A DNA stretch of 64,000 nucleotides. It comes from Streptomyces sp. NBC_01335. GTDB taxonomy: Bacteria > Actinomycetota > Actinomycetes > Streptomycetales > Streptomycetaceae. Both the position numbers and the translations under genes were made by a program. The DNA is taken from NCBI RefSeq assembly GCF_035953295.1, contig NZ_CP108370.1, positions 4,307,001 to 4,371,000 of the forward strand, in the 5' to 3' direction. Below the pieces are notes generated by a model. That model was not told the origin of the DNA and ran no database searches. It was given only the letters and a program-made list of their open reading frames with translations. Numbering within the stretch: the stretch's first letter is position 1; the number at the start of each line of letters is the position of its first letter. Shown piece by piece: positions 42,851 to 52,200 of the stretch.

Positions 42851-44437
42851 GTGAGTACGAAGAGCCCCTCAGCACCGACGAGCCCGACGAGCCCCACGGG
42901 GCCCCGCCTTCCGCGGTCCGAGCACGTGCCCGCACTCCGCGAGGCGCTGCTCGCGGCCGCCTTCACCGCGGACGGGCTCCTGGACCTGCTCGGCGCACCG
43001 GCCTACGCGGCGCTGGCACGCGCCGAGACGGTCCCCGCGCTGCGCGCGACCCGGGGCGACACCGCGCTCGACACGCTGGTGCGGCTCTTCCTTCTCCAGC
43101 GCGCCGTTCCGGTGGAACGGGCGAAGGCCGCCCTTCCGCTCGCCGTCTGCCTGGAGGACGGCTGGGTGCGGGAGGAGGACGGCGAGGTACGGGCGACCGT
43201 CGACGTCCGCCCGTACGGCGGCCCCGAGGGTCAGGACTGGTTCATCGTCTCCGACCTCGGTTGTGCCGTCGGAGGCGCGGGCGGCATCGGATCGCACGAG
43301 GAGGGGGTCGTGCTCGGTGTCGGGGGCGCGTCCACCACGCTCGCCGGGATCACGGTCCGCACCCCGGTCGCCTCCGCCCTCGACCTGGGCACGGGCTCCG
43401 GTATCCAGGCGCTGCACGCCGCGCAGCACGCCACGCGGGTCACCGCCACCGACCTCAATCCGCGGGCCCTGGACTTCACGCGGCTCACCCTCGCCCTTTC
43501 CGGCGCGGCGCCCGCCGATCTGCGGGAGGGCTCCCTCTTCGAGCCGGTCGCCGACGAGACGTACGACCTGATTGTCTCGAACCCGCCGTTCGTCATCTCT
43601 CCCGGCGCCCGACTCACCTACCGCGACGGCGGCATGGGCGGCGACGACCTCTGCCGCACCCTGGTCCAGCAGTCCGGCGACCGGCTGAACGACGGCGGGT
43701 ACGCCCAGTTCCTCGCCAACTGGCAGCACGTGGAGGGCGAGGAGTGGCAGGACCGGCTCCGTTCCTGGGTGCCGGAGGGCTGCGACGCCTGGATCGTGCA
43801 GCGTGAGGTGCAGGACGTCACGCAGTACGCCGAGCTCTGGCTGCGCGACAGCGGTGACCACCGGGCCGATCCGGCCGAGTACACCGCCCGGTACGAGGCG
43901 TGGCTCGACGAGTTCGAGGCGCGGGGGACCACGGCGGTCGGATTTGGCTGGATCACGGTGCGCAAGTCCGCCGCGGCCGCTGCCGGGAATCCGTCGGTCG
44001 TCGTGGAGGAGTGGCCGCACACCATCGAGCAGCCGCTCGGCCCGGCCGTCCTCGCCCACTTCGCCCGCCAGGACTACCTGCGGGCCCAGGACGACGCCTC
44101 GCTGCTCGCGGGCCACTTCGTCCTCGCCGAGGAGGTCGTGCAGGAGCAGGTCGGTCTGCCGGGCGCCGAGGACCCCGAGCACGTGGTGCTCCGTCAGCAC
44201 CGCGGGATGCGCCGGGCCACCAAGGTCGACTCGGTGGGCGCCGGGTTCGCGGGCGTCTGCGACGGATCGCTGCCCGCGGGCCGCATTCTGGACGCCATCG
44301 CCCAGTTGATGGGCGAGGACCCCGTGCTGCTGCGGGACCGTACCCCGCAGGCGATCCGGCTCCTGGTCGAGGAGGGCTTCCTGGAGCCGGTGGAGCCGGT
44401 GGAGCCGGGAGCGGGCGGGGCCGGGCGCACGGCCTGA
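42851..44437 (+). CDS. Class I SAM-dependent methyltransferase
   Basis: A 528-residue protein. An N-terminal helical domain (about 15-115) precedes a methyltransferase domain with the SAM loop ALDLGTGSGIQALHAA and the catalytic VSNPPFV motif. The N-P-P-F motif is typical of enzymes methylating amide or amino groups in rRNA, release factors or DNA (PrmC/RlmG-like). The C-terminal 150 residues form an extra domain. This actinobacterial architecture is widespread, but I do not know its substrate. GTG 42851 follows a short gap after the lipoprotein terminator. Confidence 0.85.
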   Translation: MSTKSPSAPTSPTSPTGPRLPRSEHVPALREALLAAAFTADGLLDLLGAPAYAALARAETVPALRATRGDTALDTLVRLFLLQRAVPVERAKAALPLAVCLEDGWVREEDGEVRATVDVRPYGGPEGQDWFIVSDLGCAVGGAGGIGSHEEGVVLGVGGASTTLAGITVRTPVASALDLGTGSGIQALHAAQHATRVTATDLNPRALDFTRLTLALSGAAPADLREGSLFEPVADETYDLIVSNPPFVISPGARLTYRDGGMGGDDLCRTLVQQSGDRLNDGGYAQFLANWQHVEGEEWQDRLRSWVPEGCDAWIVQREVQDVTQYAELWLRDSGDHRADPAEYTARYEAWLDEFEARGTTAVGFGWITVRKSAAAAAGNPSVVVEEWPHTIEQPLGPAVLAHFARQDYLRAQDDASLLAGHFVLAEEVVQEQVGLPGAEDPEHVVLRQHRGMRRATKVDSVGAGFAGVCDGSLPAGRILDAIAQLMGEDPVLLRDRTPQAIRLLVEEGFLEPVEPVEPGAGGAGRTA

Positions 44438-44480
44438 GCGCCCCCGCACCGCGCACGCCCCGCACACTCCGCACTCCCCA

Positions 44481-44530
44481 CGGCGACGTCCGGCGACGTC
44501 CGGCGACGTCCGGCCACGTCCGGCGACGAA
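44481..44530. repeat. Five 10-bp tandem repeats CGGCGACGTC
   Basis: Three exact copies (44481-44510), one with a single change (44511-44520) and a fifth with two changes (44521-44530). They lie in the 326-bp gap after the methyltransferase gene (44438-44763). Nothing else was recognised in that gap, apart from the ribosome site of the small membrane gene. Confidence 0.85.
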
Positions 44531-44763
44531 CGCCCGGCAGGTGGGGCCTGAGCAGGGCGTATCCATGTCGGGGCGGGTACGGCCCCGGAGCGGGTGGGTG
44601 GCCTCCGCGTGCCCGGGGCCCGCTGTTCACCCGGGGTTCGCGCGGCCGACGTCCGGGGGTGGCAGCCTCGCCCCTGCGCGCCCCGAGGGCGAGCCGGTCC
44701 CGGTCGGGTCCGGCCGACCGGGGCGGCCGGGACCGGTGGCGGGCCAGGACGGGGTGCGGAGAG

Positions 44764-44961
44764 ATGGAGAGCGGGCCGGCGGTCCTCGCGGGATCGGTCT
44801 TCGTGCTGTTCGGCGCCGCGCTCCTCATCTGGACGGGGGCGCGCACCGCCCGTCGCGCGCCGGTGGCCCATGGAGTGAGCCCCGTCTCGGCCGCCGTGCT
44901 TTCCACGGTCTTCGGCGTATTTTTCCTCGCCCTCGGCGTATGGGTCCTCACCCGCGTCTGA
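44764..44961 (+). CDS. Small two-helix membrane protein
   Basis: A 65-residue protein with two membrane helices (AVLAGSVFVLFGAALLIW and VSAAVLSTVFGVFFLALGVW) joined by a short basic loop (TGARTARRA). GCGGAGAG precedes ATG 44764 at good distance. No function is recognised. It is small and isolated, but the codon bias and ribosome site support it. Confidence 0.65.
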   Translation: MESGPAVLAGSVFVLFGAALLIWTGARTARRAPVAHGVSPVSAAVLSTVFGVFFLALGVWVLTRV

Positions 44962-45352
44962 TCCGGAAGAACGGCCCCGGGCGTCCGGCCCGCGAGATCC
45001 GGCCCGTCGGCCCGTCGCCCCGTCCGCCCACCGGGCCGTCGGCCCGCCCGCCCCGTGCCCGCCTCGCCCGTTCACGTCCTCTCCGCTCTCCCTCCGCACC
45101 CTCTCCGTACTCCTTCGCGCCCCTTCTCCGGTGTCCCGAAACCCGCAGGCAGCTGCCGTACGCAGTGCGGAACGGACAGTCCGGGCGGCAGGAATGCCGG
45201 AAGTCGGGTTACCGTTCGAGTGGCCGTTGCGGGCTTTTGCCGTTTGACACGGGGGCGGGTTGTACCGTCACACTCCGCAGCGACAGCACCGCCAGTGGCT
45301 CACCGCCGCCGCGTGGATGCGCATCGAGTGCCGACCGGAGAGAAGAGCGAAG
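44962..45352 (+). other. topA upstream region
   Basis: A 391-bp region with no gene. Low-complexity CGTCGGCCC/CCGCCC repeats run from 44995 to 45060. A perfect -35-like TTGACA lies at 45244-45249, but the following 20 bases have no good -10 at 16-19 bp spacing. This may reflect a supercoiling-sensitive topA promoter, as reported for S. coelicolor. Confidence 0.5.
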
Positions 45353-48235
45353 TTGTCCCCGACCAGCGAGACCGCACAGGGCGGCCGCCGACTCGTCATC
45401 GTCGAGTCGCCTGCCAAGGCGAAGACGATCAAGGGCTATCTCGGCCCCGGATACGTCGTCGAGGCGAGCGTCGGGCACATCCGCGACCTCCCGAACGGCG
45501 CGGCCGAGGTTCCCGACGAGTACACCGGCGAGGTCCGGCGGCTCGGGGTCGACGTCGAACACGACTTCCAGCCCGTATACGTCGTCAACGCTGACAAGAA
45601 GGCCCAGGTCAGGAAGCTCAAGCAGCTGCTGGCCGAGTCCGACGAACTCTTCCTCGCCACCGATGAGGACCGCGAGGGCGAAGCCATCGCGTGGCACCTG
45701 CAGGAAGTCCTGAAGCCCAAGGTCCCGGTCCACCGGATGGTCTTCCACGAGATCACCAAGGACGCGATCCGCGCCGCCGTCGCCAACCCGCGCGAGCTCA
45801 ACCAGCGCATGGTCGACGCCCAGGAGACCCGCCGCATCCTCGACCGCCTCTACGGCTACGAGGTCTCGCCGGTCCTGTGGAAGAAGGTCATGCCCCGCCT
45901 TTCGGCGGGCCGTGTCCAGTCCGTCGCGACCCGGCTCGTCGTCGAGCGGGAGCGCGAGCGCATCGCCTTCCGCTCCGCCTCGTACTGGGACCTGACCGGC
46001 ACCTTCGCCACCGGCCGCACCGGTGACGCCTCGGACCCGTCCACCCTGACCGCCCGTCTCAGCGCGGTCGACGGGCGCCGCGTCGCCCAGGGCCGCGACT
46101 TCGGTGCGGACGGCCGGCTGAAGGCCGCCTCCGGCCAGGTCATGCACCTGGACGAGACGAACGCCCGCGCCCTGGCCGCCGCCCTCGCCGACTCCGCCTT
46201 CGCGGTCCGCTCGGTCGAGTCGAAGCCGTACCGCCGCTCGCCGTACGCCCCGTTCCGTACGACCACCCTCCAGCAGGAGGCGAGCCGCAAGCTGGGCTTC
46301 GGGGCGAAGGCCACCATGCAGGTCGCACAGAAGCTGTACGAGAACGGCTTCATCACCTACATGCGTACGGACTCCACGACCCTCTCGGACACGGCGATCT
46401 CCGCCGCCCGGGCGCAGGTCACCCAGCTGTACGGCGCGAACTACCTGCCGGAGAAGCCGCGCACCTACGCGGGCAAGGTCAAGAACGCCCAGGAGGCGCA
46501 CGAGGCGATCCGCCCCTCCGGCGACCGTTTCCGCACCCCGGCGGAGACCGGGCTGACCGGCGACCAGTTCCGTCTGTACGAGCTGATCTGGAAGCGGACC
46601 GTCGCCTCCCAGATGAAGGACGCGGTCGGCAACTCCGTCACCGTCAAGATCGGCGGCCGGGCGAGCGACGGCCGGGACGCCGAGTTCTCCGCCTCCGGCA
46701 AGACGATCACCTTCCACGGCTTCATGAAGGCGTACGTCGAGGGCGCCGACGACCCGAACGCCGAGCTGGACGACCGCGAGCGCCGGCTGCCGCAGGTCGC
46801 CGAGGGCGACGCGCTCTCCGCCGAGGAGATCACCGCCGACGGCCACTCCACCAAGCCGCCGGCCCGCTACACCGAGGCCTCGCTGGTCAAGGAGCTCGAA
46901 GAGCGCGAGATCGGCCGCCCGTCGACGTACGCCTCGATCATCGGGACCATCCTCGACCGCGGTTACGTCTTCAAGAAGGGCACGGCACTCGTCCCGTCGT
47001 TCCTCTCCTTCGCCGTCGTCAACCTGCTGGAGAAGCACTTCGGCCGGCTCGTCGACTACGACTTCACCGCCCGCATGGAGGACGACCTCGACCGCATCGC
47101 GCGGGGCGAGGCCCAGTCCGTGCCGTGGCTGAAGCGTTTCTACTTCGGCGCGGGCGAGGACAACGCGGGTGCCGGTAAGGCTTCCGACGCGGGCAACGGC
47201 GACGGCGACCACCTCGGCGGACTCAAGGAGCTCGTCACCGACCTCGGCGCCATCGACGCCCGGGAGATCTCCTCGTTCCCCGTCGGCAACGACATCAAGC
47301 TCCGCGTCGGCCGGTACGGCCCGTACATCGAGCGCGGCGAGAAGGACTCCGAGGGCCACCAGCGCGCGGACGTCCCCGACGACCTGGCGCCGGACGAGCT
47401 CTCCGTCGAGTACGCGGAGGAGCTGCTCGCCAAGCCGAGCGGCGACTTCGAGCTGGGCGCCGACCCCGTGTCCGGCAACCAGATCATCGCCAAGGACGGC
47501 CGGTACGGCCCGTACGTCACCGAGGTGCTGCCCGAGGGCACGCCGAAGACCGGCAAGAACGCGGTGAAGCCGCGGACCGCCTCCCTCTTCAAGTCGATGT
47601 CGCTCGACACGGTGACGCTGGCCGACGCGCTCAAGCTGATGTCGCTGCCGCGCGTCGTCGGCGAGGACGCCGAGGGCGTCGAGATCACCGCGCAGAACGG
47701 CCGCTACGGCCCGTACCTGAAGAAGGGGACGGACTCGCGGTCGCTCACCTCCGAGGACCAGCTCTTCGACATCACCCTCGACGAGGCCCTCGCCATCTAC
47801 GCGCAGCCCAAGCAGCGCGGCCGGGCCGCCGCCAAGCCGCCGCTGAAGGAACTGGGCACCGACCCGGTCAGCGGGGCGCCGGTGGTCGTGAAGGACGGGC
47901 GCTTCGGCGCGTACGTCACCGACGGCGAGACCAACGCGACGCTGCGCACCGACGACAGCGTCGAGGAGATCACGCCCGAGCGCGGGTACGAGCTGCTCGC
48001 CGAGAAGCGCGCCAAGGGCCCCGCCAAGAAGACGGCGAAGAAGGCGCCCGCCAAGAAGGCCACCACCGCGAAGAAGGCCCCGGCGAAGAAGACGGCGACC
48101 GCGGCGAAGAAGACGACGGCGGCCAAGAAGACGACGACCGCCGCGAAGAAGACGACCGCCGCGAAGAAGACCACGGCCGCGACGAAGAAGGCGACGAGTT
48201 CCGCCGCCTCCTCGGCGACGCCCACGGAGGACTGA
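45353..48235 (+). CDS. topA: DNA topoisomerase I
   Basis: A 960-residue type IA topoisomerase. TOPRIM comprises VIVESPAKAKTIKGYLG and the acidic triad region DEDREGEAI. The active-site tyrosine is in TYMRTDSTT. The C-terminal part has several GRYGPYV repeats that replace the zinc fingers of E. coli TopA. The end is a Lys/Ala-rich tail (KKAPAKKA-type repeats, from about residue 895), a feature of Streptomyces and mycobacterial enzymes that improves processivity. The TTG at 45353 is chosen because SPTSETAQGG is the conserved N-terminus; longer in-frame starts lack support. Confidence 0.95.
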   Translation: MSPTSETAQGGRRLVIVESPAKAKTIKGYLGPGYVVEASVGHIRDLPNGAAEVPDEYTGEVRRLGVDVEHDFQPVYVVNADKKAQVRKLKQLLAESDELFLATDEDREGEAIAWHLQEVLKPKVPVHRMVFHEITKDAIRAAVANPRELNQRMVDAQETRRILDRLYGYEVSPVLWKKVMPRLSAGRVQSVATRLVVERERERIAFRSASYWDLTGTFATGRTGDASDPSTLTARLSAVDGRRVAQGRDFGADGRLKAASGQVMHLDETNARALAAALADSAFAVRSVESKPYRRSPYAPFRTTTLQQEASRKLGFGAKATMQVAQKLYENGFITYMRTDSTTLSDTAISAARAQVTQLYGANYLPEKPRTYAGKVKNAQEAHEAIRPSGDRFRTPAETGLTGDQFRLYELIWKRTVASQMKDAVGNSVTVKIGGRASDGRDAEFSASGKTITFHGFMKAYVEGADDPNAELDDRERRLPQVAEGDALSAEEITADGHSTKPPARYTEASLVKELEEREIGRPSTYASIIGTILDRGYVFKKGTALVPSFLSFAVVNLLEKHFGRLVDYDFTARMEDDLDRIARGEAQSVPWLKRFYFGAGEDNAGAGKASDAGNGDGDHLGGLKELVTDLGAIDAREISSFPVGNDIKLRVGRYGPYIERGEKDSEGHQRADVPDDLAPDELSVEYAEELLAKPSGDFELGADPVSGNQIIAKDGRYGPYVTEVLPEGTPKTGKNAVKPRTASLFKSMSLDTVTLADALKLMSLPRVVGEDAEGVEITAQNGRYGPYLKKGTDSRSLTSEDQLFDITLDEALAIYAQPKQRGRAAAKPPLKELGTDPVSGAPVVVKDGRFGAYVTDGETNATLRTDDSVEEITPERGYELLAEKRAKGPAKKTAKKAPAKKATTAKKAPAKKTATAAKKTTAAKKTTTAAKKTTAAKKTTAATKKATSSAASSATPTED

Positions 48236-48275
48236 GCCGGGGTGCGGGCCGCCCCGCACCCCGCGACACGCGCGA

Positions 48276-48308
48276 CCGCCGCCCCCGGTTCCTGACCGGG
48301 GGCGGCGG
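48276..48308 (+). terminator. Terminator after topA
   Basis: A 14-bp perfect stem, CCGCCGCCCCCGGT (48276-48289) with its complement (48295-48308), and a 5-base loop. It lies 40 bp after the topA stop; the 175 bp beyond it to tmk show no other feature. Confidence 0.85.
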
Positions 48309-48484
48309 ACGTGTGTCCGGGTCCTCTCCCCCCAGGGGTGGATTCCGGACGCTCCGGGGAGGCGGCGCAGGAGGTTCAGGCCCGGCCGCCCGGCAGGGTT
48401 CCCGGACTGGGGTGACGGTCCGCCGCACGGTCGTATGTTCGGCCGGGGCAACGACGACCGTACGGCTGCCGATAGGCTGGACGG

Positions 48485-51400
48485 ATGACGCGAGCCGAGC
48501 AGCCAACGGTCGTGAGCCCCACCTCCGACACACTTGCCGCAGACTCACGCGAGCGCGCCCTACGGGCCCTGTTGCGCATCCAGCCGCTGAAGCGGCTGTG
48601 GAGCGCCCAGCTCGTCGGCGGGATCGGCGATGCACTCGCCTTCCTCGTGCTGGTGCTGCTGTCGCTGCAAGCGGCGGTCGTCGAGGGCTCATTCGGCACC
48701 GGATACCGCGGGGCGGCCTTCGCCGTCGCCGCCGTCTTCGGTGTCCGGATCCTTTCCACCTTGCTCTTCGGAGCCGTACTCCTGGGTCCGCTGACGGCGC
48801 TCACGACCCCCGGCGGAGTGCTGGACCGGAGATGGCTGATGATCGGCGCCGACGGGCTCAGGCTCGCGCTGCTGGTCGTCGCGCCGCTCTGGATCGACTG
48901 GACGCCCGACAACGCGCTCCTGATGATCCTGGTCACCGTCTTCCTGGCCGGAGTCGGGGAACGCGTGTGGTCGGTCGCGAAGGAGAGCGCGGCTCCCGCG
49001 CTGTTGCCGGCCCCGCCGATCGAGGGAGCGGCCGTACGCCCGCTCCCCGACCACCTGGACGCGCTGCGCCGGCTCTCCCTGCGCACCGACTTCCTCGCGG
49101 TGCCCGCCGCCGCGGTGGTCCTGCTGGCCGCCACCCTGGTCGGCAACCTCCTGGGCGCGGGCCTGGACTGGTTCTCGCTGCACCAGGCGGCTCTCGGCTC
49201 GTACGTCGCGGCCGGGCTGTTCTCCGCCTCCATCTCGACCCTGTACTTCCTCGAACTGCCGGGCCTCCCCACGCCCCGGCCGCGTTCGCCCCTTGAGGGA
49301 CTGCGCCGCCCGGCCGCCACAACGGACGGGACCGGTGCCGAGAAGGGCCGTACCGGTGCGCTCCGGCTGATGGTCGCCGCCTGCGCGGCCGTCGCCGCCG
49401 CGATCGCCGCGGCCGCCGGTGTTGCCGTGCTCCAGGCCGCCGACCTGGGCGGCGGGCCCGCGACGTACGCCCTGCTGATCCTCGGGCTGACCGGCGGCAC
49501 CGCCCTCGGTATCCGTACCGCCGTGAAGGTGCTGCCCGCACTGTCGCGGCGCCGGCTGCTCGCCCTCGCGCTCGCCCTCACCGGCGTGGCGCTGCTGGTG
49601 CTCGGCCTGGTCCCGGACACCGCGACCGGGCTGATGATCGCCCTGTTCGCCGGGTACACCGCCGGGATCGCCGCGCACACCGGCCACAGCCTGATCGACC
49701 AGGAGACCGAGGAGCCGCGGCGGGCCAGGACCACCGCGCACCTCCAGGCGGTCGTCCGGGTGGCCGTCGCGGTCGGCGCGATCGGCGGCCCGCTGCTGGC
49801 CGCCGCGTTCGGCCGGCACCGTCTCGTCGCCGGTGACTTCGTCTTCGCGCACGGCGGCGCCGCCTTCGCCCTGATGCTCGTCGGCGCCTTGCTGCTGCCC
49901 GTCGCCGCGCTCGTCCTCGCCAAGACGGACGACCGCGCGGGGGTCCCGCTCCGGCGCGACCTGCGGGAGGCACTGCGCGGCGGCGACCCGGCCGTCGCAC
50001 CCGCGGCGACCGGCTTCTTCATCGCCCTGGAGGGTGGCGACGGCGCCGGGAAGTCCACCCAGGTCGAGGCGCTCGCCTCGTGGATCCGGTCCAAGGGCCA
50101 CGAGGTCGTCGTGACCCGCGAACCGGGGGCCACCCCGGTCGGCAAGCGGCTCCGTTCGATCCTGCTCGACGTGTCCTCGGCCGGACTCTCCAACCGCGCC
50201 GAAGCGCTGCTGTACGCCGCCGACCGCGCCGAGCACGTCGACTCCGTCGTCCGCCCGGCCCTGGAACGCGGCGCGGTCGTCATCTCCGACCGCTACATCG
50301 ACTCCTCCGTCGCCTACCAGGGCGCGGGCCGGGACCTCTCGCCCGTGGAGATCGCCCGTATCTCGCGCTGGGCGACCACCGGCCTCGTGCCGCACCTGAC
50401 GGTGCTGCTGGACGTCGACCCCGCCACCGCGCGGGAGCGGTTCACCGAGGCGCCGGACCGGCTGGAGTCCGAGCCGCCGGAGTTCCACGCCCGGGTGCGT
50501 TCCGGCTTCCTGACCCTCGCGGCGGCCGACCCGGTCCGGTACCTCGTCGTGGACGCCGGCCAGGAACCGGCGGCCATCACCACCGTCGTACGCCACCGGC
50601 TCGACCGGGTCCTGCCGCTCTCCGAGGCCGAGATCAAGGCCCAGGAAGAGGCGCGCAAGGCGGCCGAGGAGGAGGCCAGGCGCAAGGCCGAGGAGGAGGC
50701 CGCCCGCAAGGCGGAGGAGGAGCGGCTGGAGCGCGAGCGCCAGGCGCAGCTCGCCAAGCTCCGGGCCGAGGAGGAGGAGCGCAAGCAGCGCGAGCTGGAG
50801 GAGGCCCGCCAGGCCGAGGCCGAGCGCCAGGCCGAGGAGGCCCGGCAGCGCGCCGAGGAGCTCCGCCTCCGCGAGGAGGAGGACCGGCGTCGCCGCGAGG
50901 CCGAGGAGAAGGCGCGCGAGGCCGAGCAGGAGCGGCTGCGCCTCCAGGCCGCCGAGGAGGCCCGGCTCCGCAAGGAGGCCGAGGCGCTCCGGCTGGAGAA
51001 GCAGCGCAAGGCCGAGGAGGCCCTGGTGCGGGCGGAGGCCGCCCGTCGCCGGGCCGAGGAGGAGGCCGCCGAGCGTGCGGCCGCCGAGGCCGCCGCACGG
51101 GCGAAGGCGGAGGCCGCGGCCCGTGCCGAGGCCGAGCGGGTCGCCGCCGAGCGTGCGGAGGCCGAGCGGGTCGCGGCCGAGCGTGCCGAGGCCGCCCGCA
51201 AGGCTGAGGCAGCGCGCGCGGAGGCCTCGCGTCCGGTGCGCGACCCGTGGACGAAGTCGTCCGCGTCGGCGCCGGGCGGGGCTGGTGCGTCCGGCGGCTC
51301 CGGTGCTGCCGGCGGCTCCGGGGCTTCGGGCGCTTCGGGCGCTTCGGGGGAGGAGCTGACGGTGGAGACGCCGGTCGTGAACCCGAACGAGGTCACCCAG

Positions 51401-51868
51401 CAGGTCCCGAAGGTGCGTCCCACGGAAGGAGAATCGGGCTCTTCCTCGGGCTCTTCGTCGGACGGTTCGCGCGGGGCGAAGGGGCAGGCGGGGTCGTCGG
51501 AAGGTGACGAGACCACCGTGCTTCCCGCGTACCGCGAGGAGGCGGACGAGACCACCGTCCTTCCGGCGTACCGCCCCGAGGCGCCGGCCGACCGTGTTCC
51601 CCGGGGCATCTTCCGGGACGAGGACGCGTCGCCCTCCGCTGCGGAGAGCGAGACCGAGCGGACCCGCGAGCTGCCGCAGATCAGCGGCGACCCGGCGGCC
51701 GACCGGGCCGCGTACGAGCAGCCGGGCCGTCCGCGCCGGCCGCGTCCGGACTGGGCCGAGGAAACCCCGCTGGACGATCTGCCGACGCTCGCCGACGAAC
51801 TGCTCGGCGGACACGACGACGACAACGAGGACGGGTTCGGCAGCGGCCGGCGGCGCCCGCGCCGCTGA
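48485..51868 (+). CDS. tmk: MFS-like membrane domain fused to thymidylate kinase and coiled coil
   Basis: A 1127-residue fusion. Residues about 30-490 form an MFS-like domain of about 12 helices. Residues about 510-705 are a complete dTMP kinase: ALEGGDGAGKSTQ (P-loop), TREPGATPVG, the SDRYIDSSVAYQGAGR dTMP-binding site and LDVDPATARER. Residues about 715-920 are a continuous Glu/Ala/Arg coiled coil (EEARRKAEEEAARKAEEER-type heptads). The tail (920-1127) is Gly/Ser-rich and acidic with two DETTVLPAYR units. It is presumably the essential Tmk of the cell, placed at the membrane between topA and holB. Orthologues are large in streptomycetes, but the extra domains have no known role. Confidence 0.9.
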   Translation: MTRAEQPTVVSPTSDTLAADSRERALRALLRIQPLKRLWSAQLVGGIGDALAFLVLVLLSLQAAVVEGSFGTGYRGAAFAVAAVFGVRILSTLLFGAVLLGPLTALTTPGGVLDRRWLMIGADGLRLALLVVAPLWIDWTPDNALLMILVTVFLAGVGERVWSVAKESAAPALLPAPPIEGAAVRPLPDHLDALRRLSLRTDFLAVPAAAVVLLAATLVGNLLGAGLDWFSLHQAALGSYVAAGLFSASISTLYFLELPGLPTPRPRSPLEGLRRPAATTDGTGAEKGRTGALRLMVAACAAVAAAIAAAAGVAVLQAADLGGGPATYALLILGLTGGTALGIRTAVKVLPALSRRRLLALALALTGVALLVLGLVPDTATGLMIALFAGYTAGIAAHTGHSLIDQETEEPRRARTTAHLQAVVRVAVAVGAIGGPLLAAAFGRHRLVAGDFVFAHGGAAFALMLVGALLLPVAALVLAKTDDRAGVPLRRDLREALRGGDPAVAPAATGFFIALEGGDGAGKSTQVEALASWIRSKGHEVVVTREPGATPVGKRLRSILLDVSSAGLSNRAEALLYAADRAEHVDSVVRPALERGAVVISDRYIDSSVAYQGAGRDLSPVEIARISRWATTGLVPHLTVLLDVDPATARERFTEAPDRLESEPPEFHARVRSGFLTLAAADPVRYLVVDAGQEPAAITTVVRHRLDRVLPLSEAEIKAQEEARKAAEEEARRKAEEEAARKAEEERLERERQAQLAKLRAEEEERKQRELEEARQAEAERQAEEARQRAEELRLREEEDRRRREAEEKAREAEQERLRLQAAEEARLRKEAEALRLEKQRKAEEALVRAEAARRRAEEEAAERAAAEAAARAKAEAAARAEAERVAAERAEAERVAAERAEAARKAEAARAEASRPVRDPWTKSSASAPGGAGASGGSGAAGGSGASGASGASGEELTVETPVVNPNEVTQQVPKVRPTEGESGSSSGSSSDGSRGAKGQAGSSEGDETTVLPAYREEADETTVLPAYRPEAPADRVPRGIFRDEDASPSAAESETERTRELPQISGDPAADRAAYEQPGRPRRPRPDWAEETPLDDLPTLADELLGGHDDDNEDGFGSGRRRPRR

Positions 51869-51916
51869 GGACCGCCGCCGCTGAGGACCGCCCCGCCGTA
51901 CGCGTACGGCGCCACC

Positions 51917-51954
51917 GACCGCCCCCGGACCGGATCTTCGGCCCGGGGGCGGTC
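51917..51954 (+). terminator. Terminator after tmk
   Basis: GACCGCCCCCGG (51917-51928) pairs with CCGGGGGCGGTC (51943-51954), a 12-bp perfect stem with a 14-base loop. Confidence 0.82.
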
Positions 51955-51980
51955 GCGTGCGAGGGGGCCGTCGCACGCGG

Positions 51981-52072
51981 GGTGAGGACGTGAGCGTCGC
52001 CCTGGTACGTACGGGAGCGCCGCCCCGGTACGTACGGGAGCGCCGTCCCGGTGGGCACGTGAGCGGCGCCCC
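51981..52072. repeat. 23-bp tandem repeats upstream of holB
   Basis: Four units of 23 bp: 51981-52003, 52004-52026, 52027-52049 and 52050-52072. The second and third differ by one base; the first and fourth are more diverged. They lie in the 332-bp gap between tmk and holB. Confidence 0.8.
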
Positions 52073-52200
52073 GGAATCCGTACGGCGTCGGGATTGTCGG
52101 TGGGGTCCCCCACAATGGAAGCGCGCAGCACTCCGCGCGCAGTACGCCTCCGGTTCTCGTCACCGCAGGACCGCACGACACCACCGGAAGGGCGGTGACC

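Noticed and set aside
45209..48451. 1080-codon minus-strand ORF opposite topA
   Set aside because: Antisense to a certain topoisomerase gene; the low-complexity Leu/Gly/Arg composition is an artefact of Streptomyces codon use.
48689..51976. 1095-codon minus-strand ORF opposite the tmk fusion
   Set aside because: Same shadow effect, made longer by the repetitive coiled-coil coding sequence on the real strand.
51981..52072. CRISPR-like array
   Set aside because: The 23-bp units are directly adjacent without spacers, so this is a simple tandem repeat. No cas genes are present.
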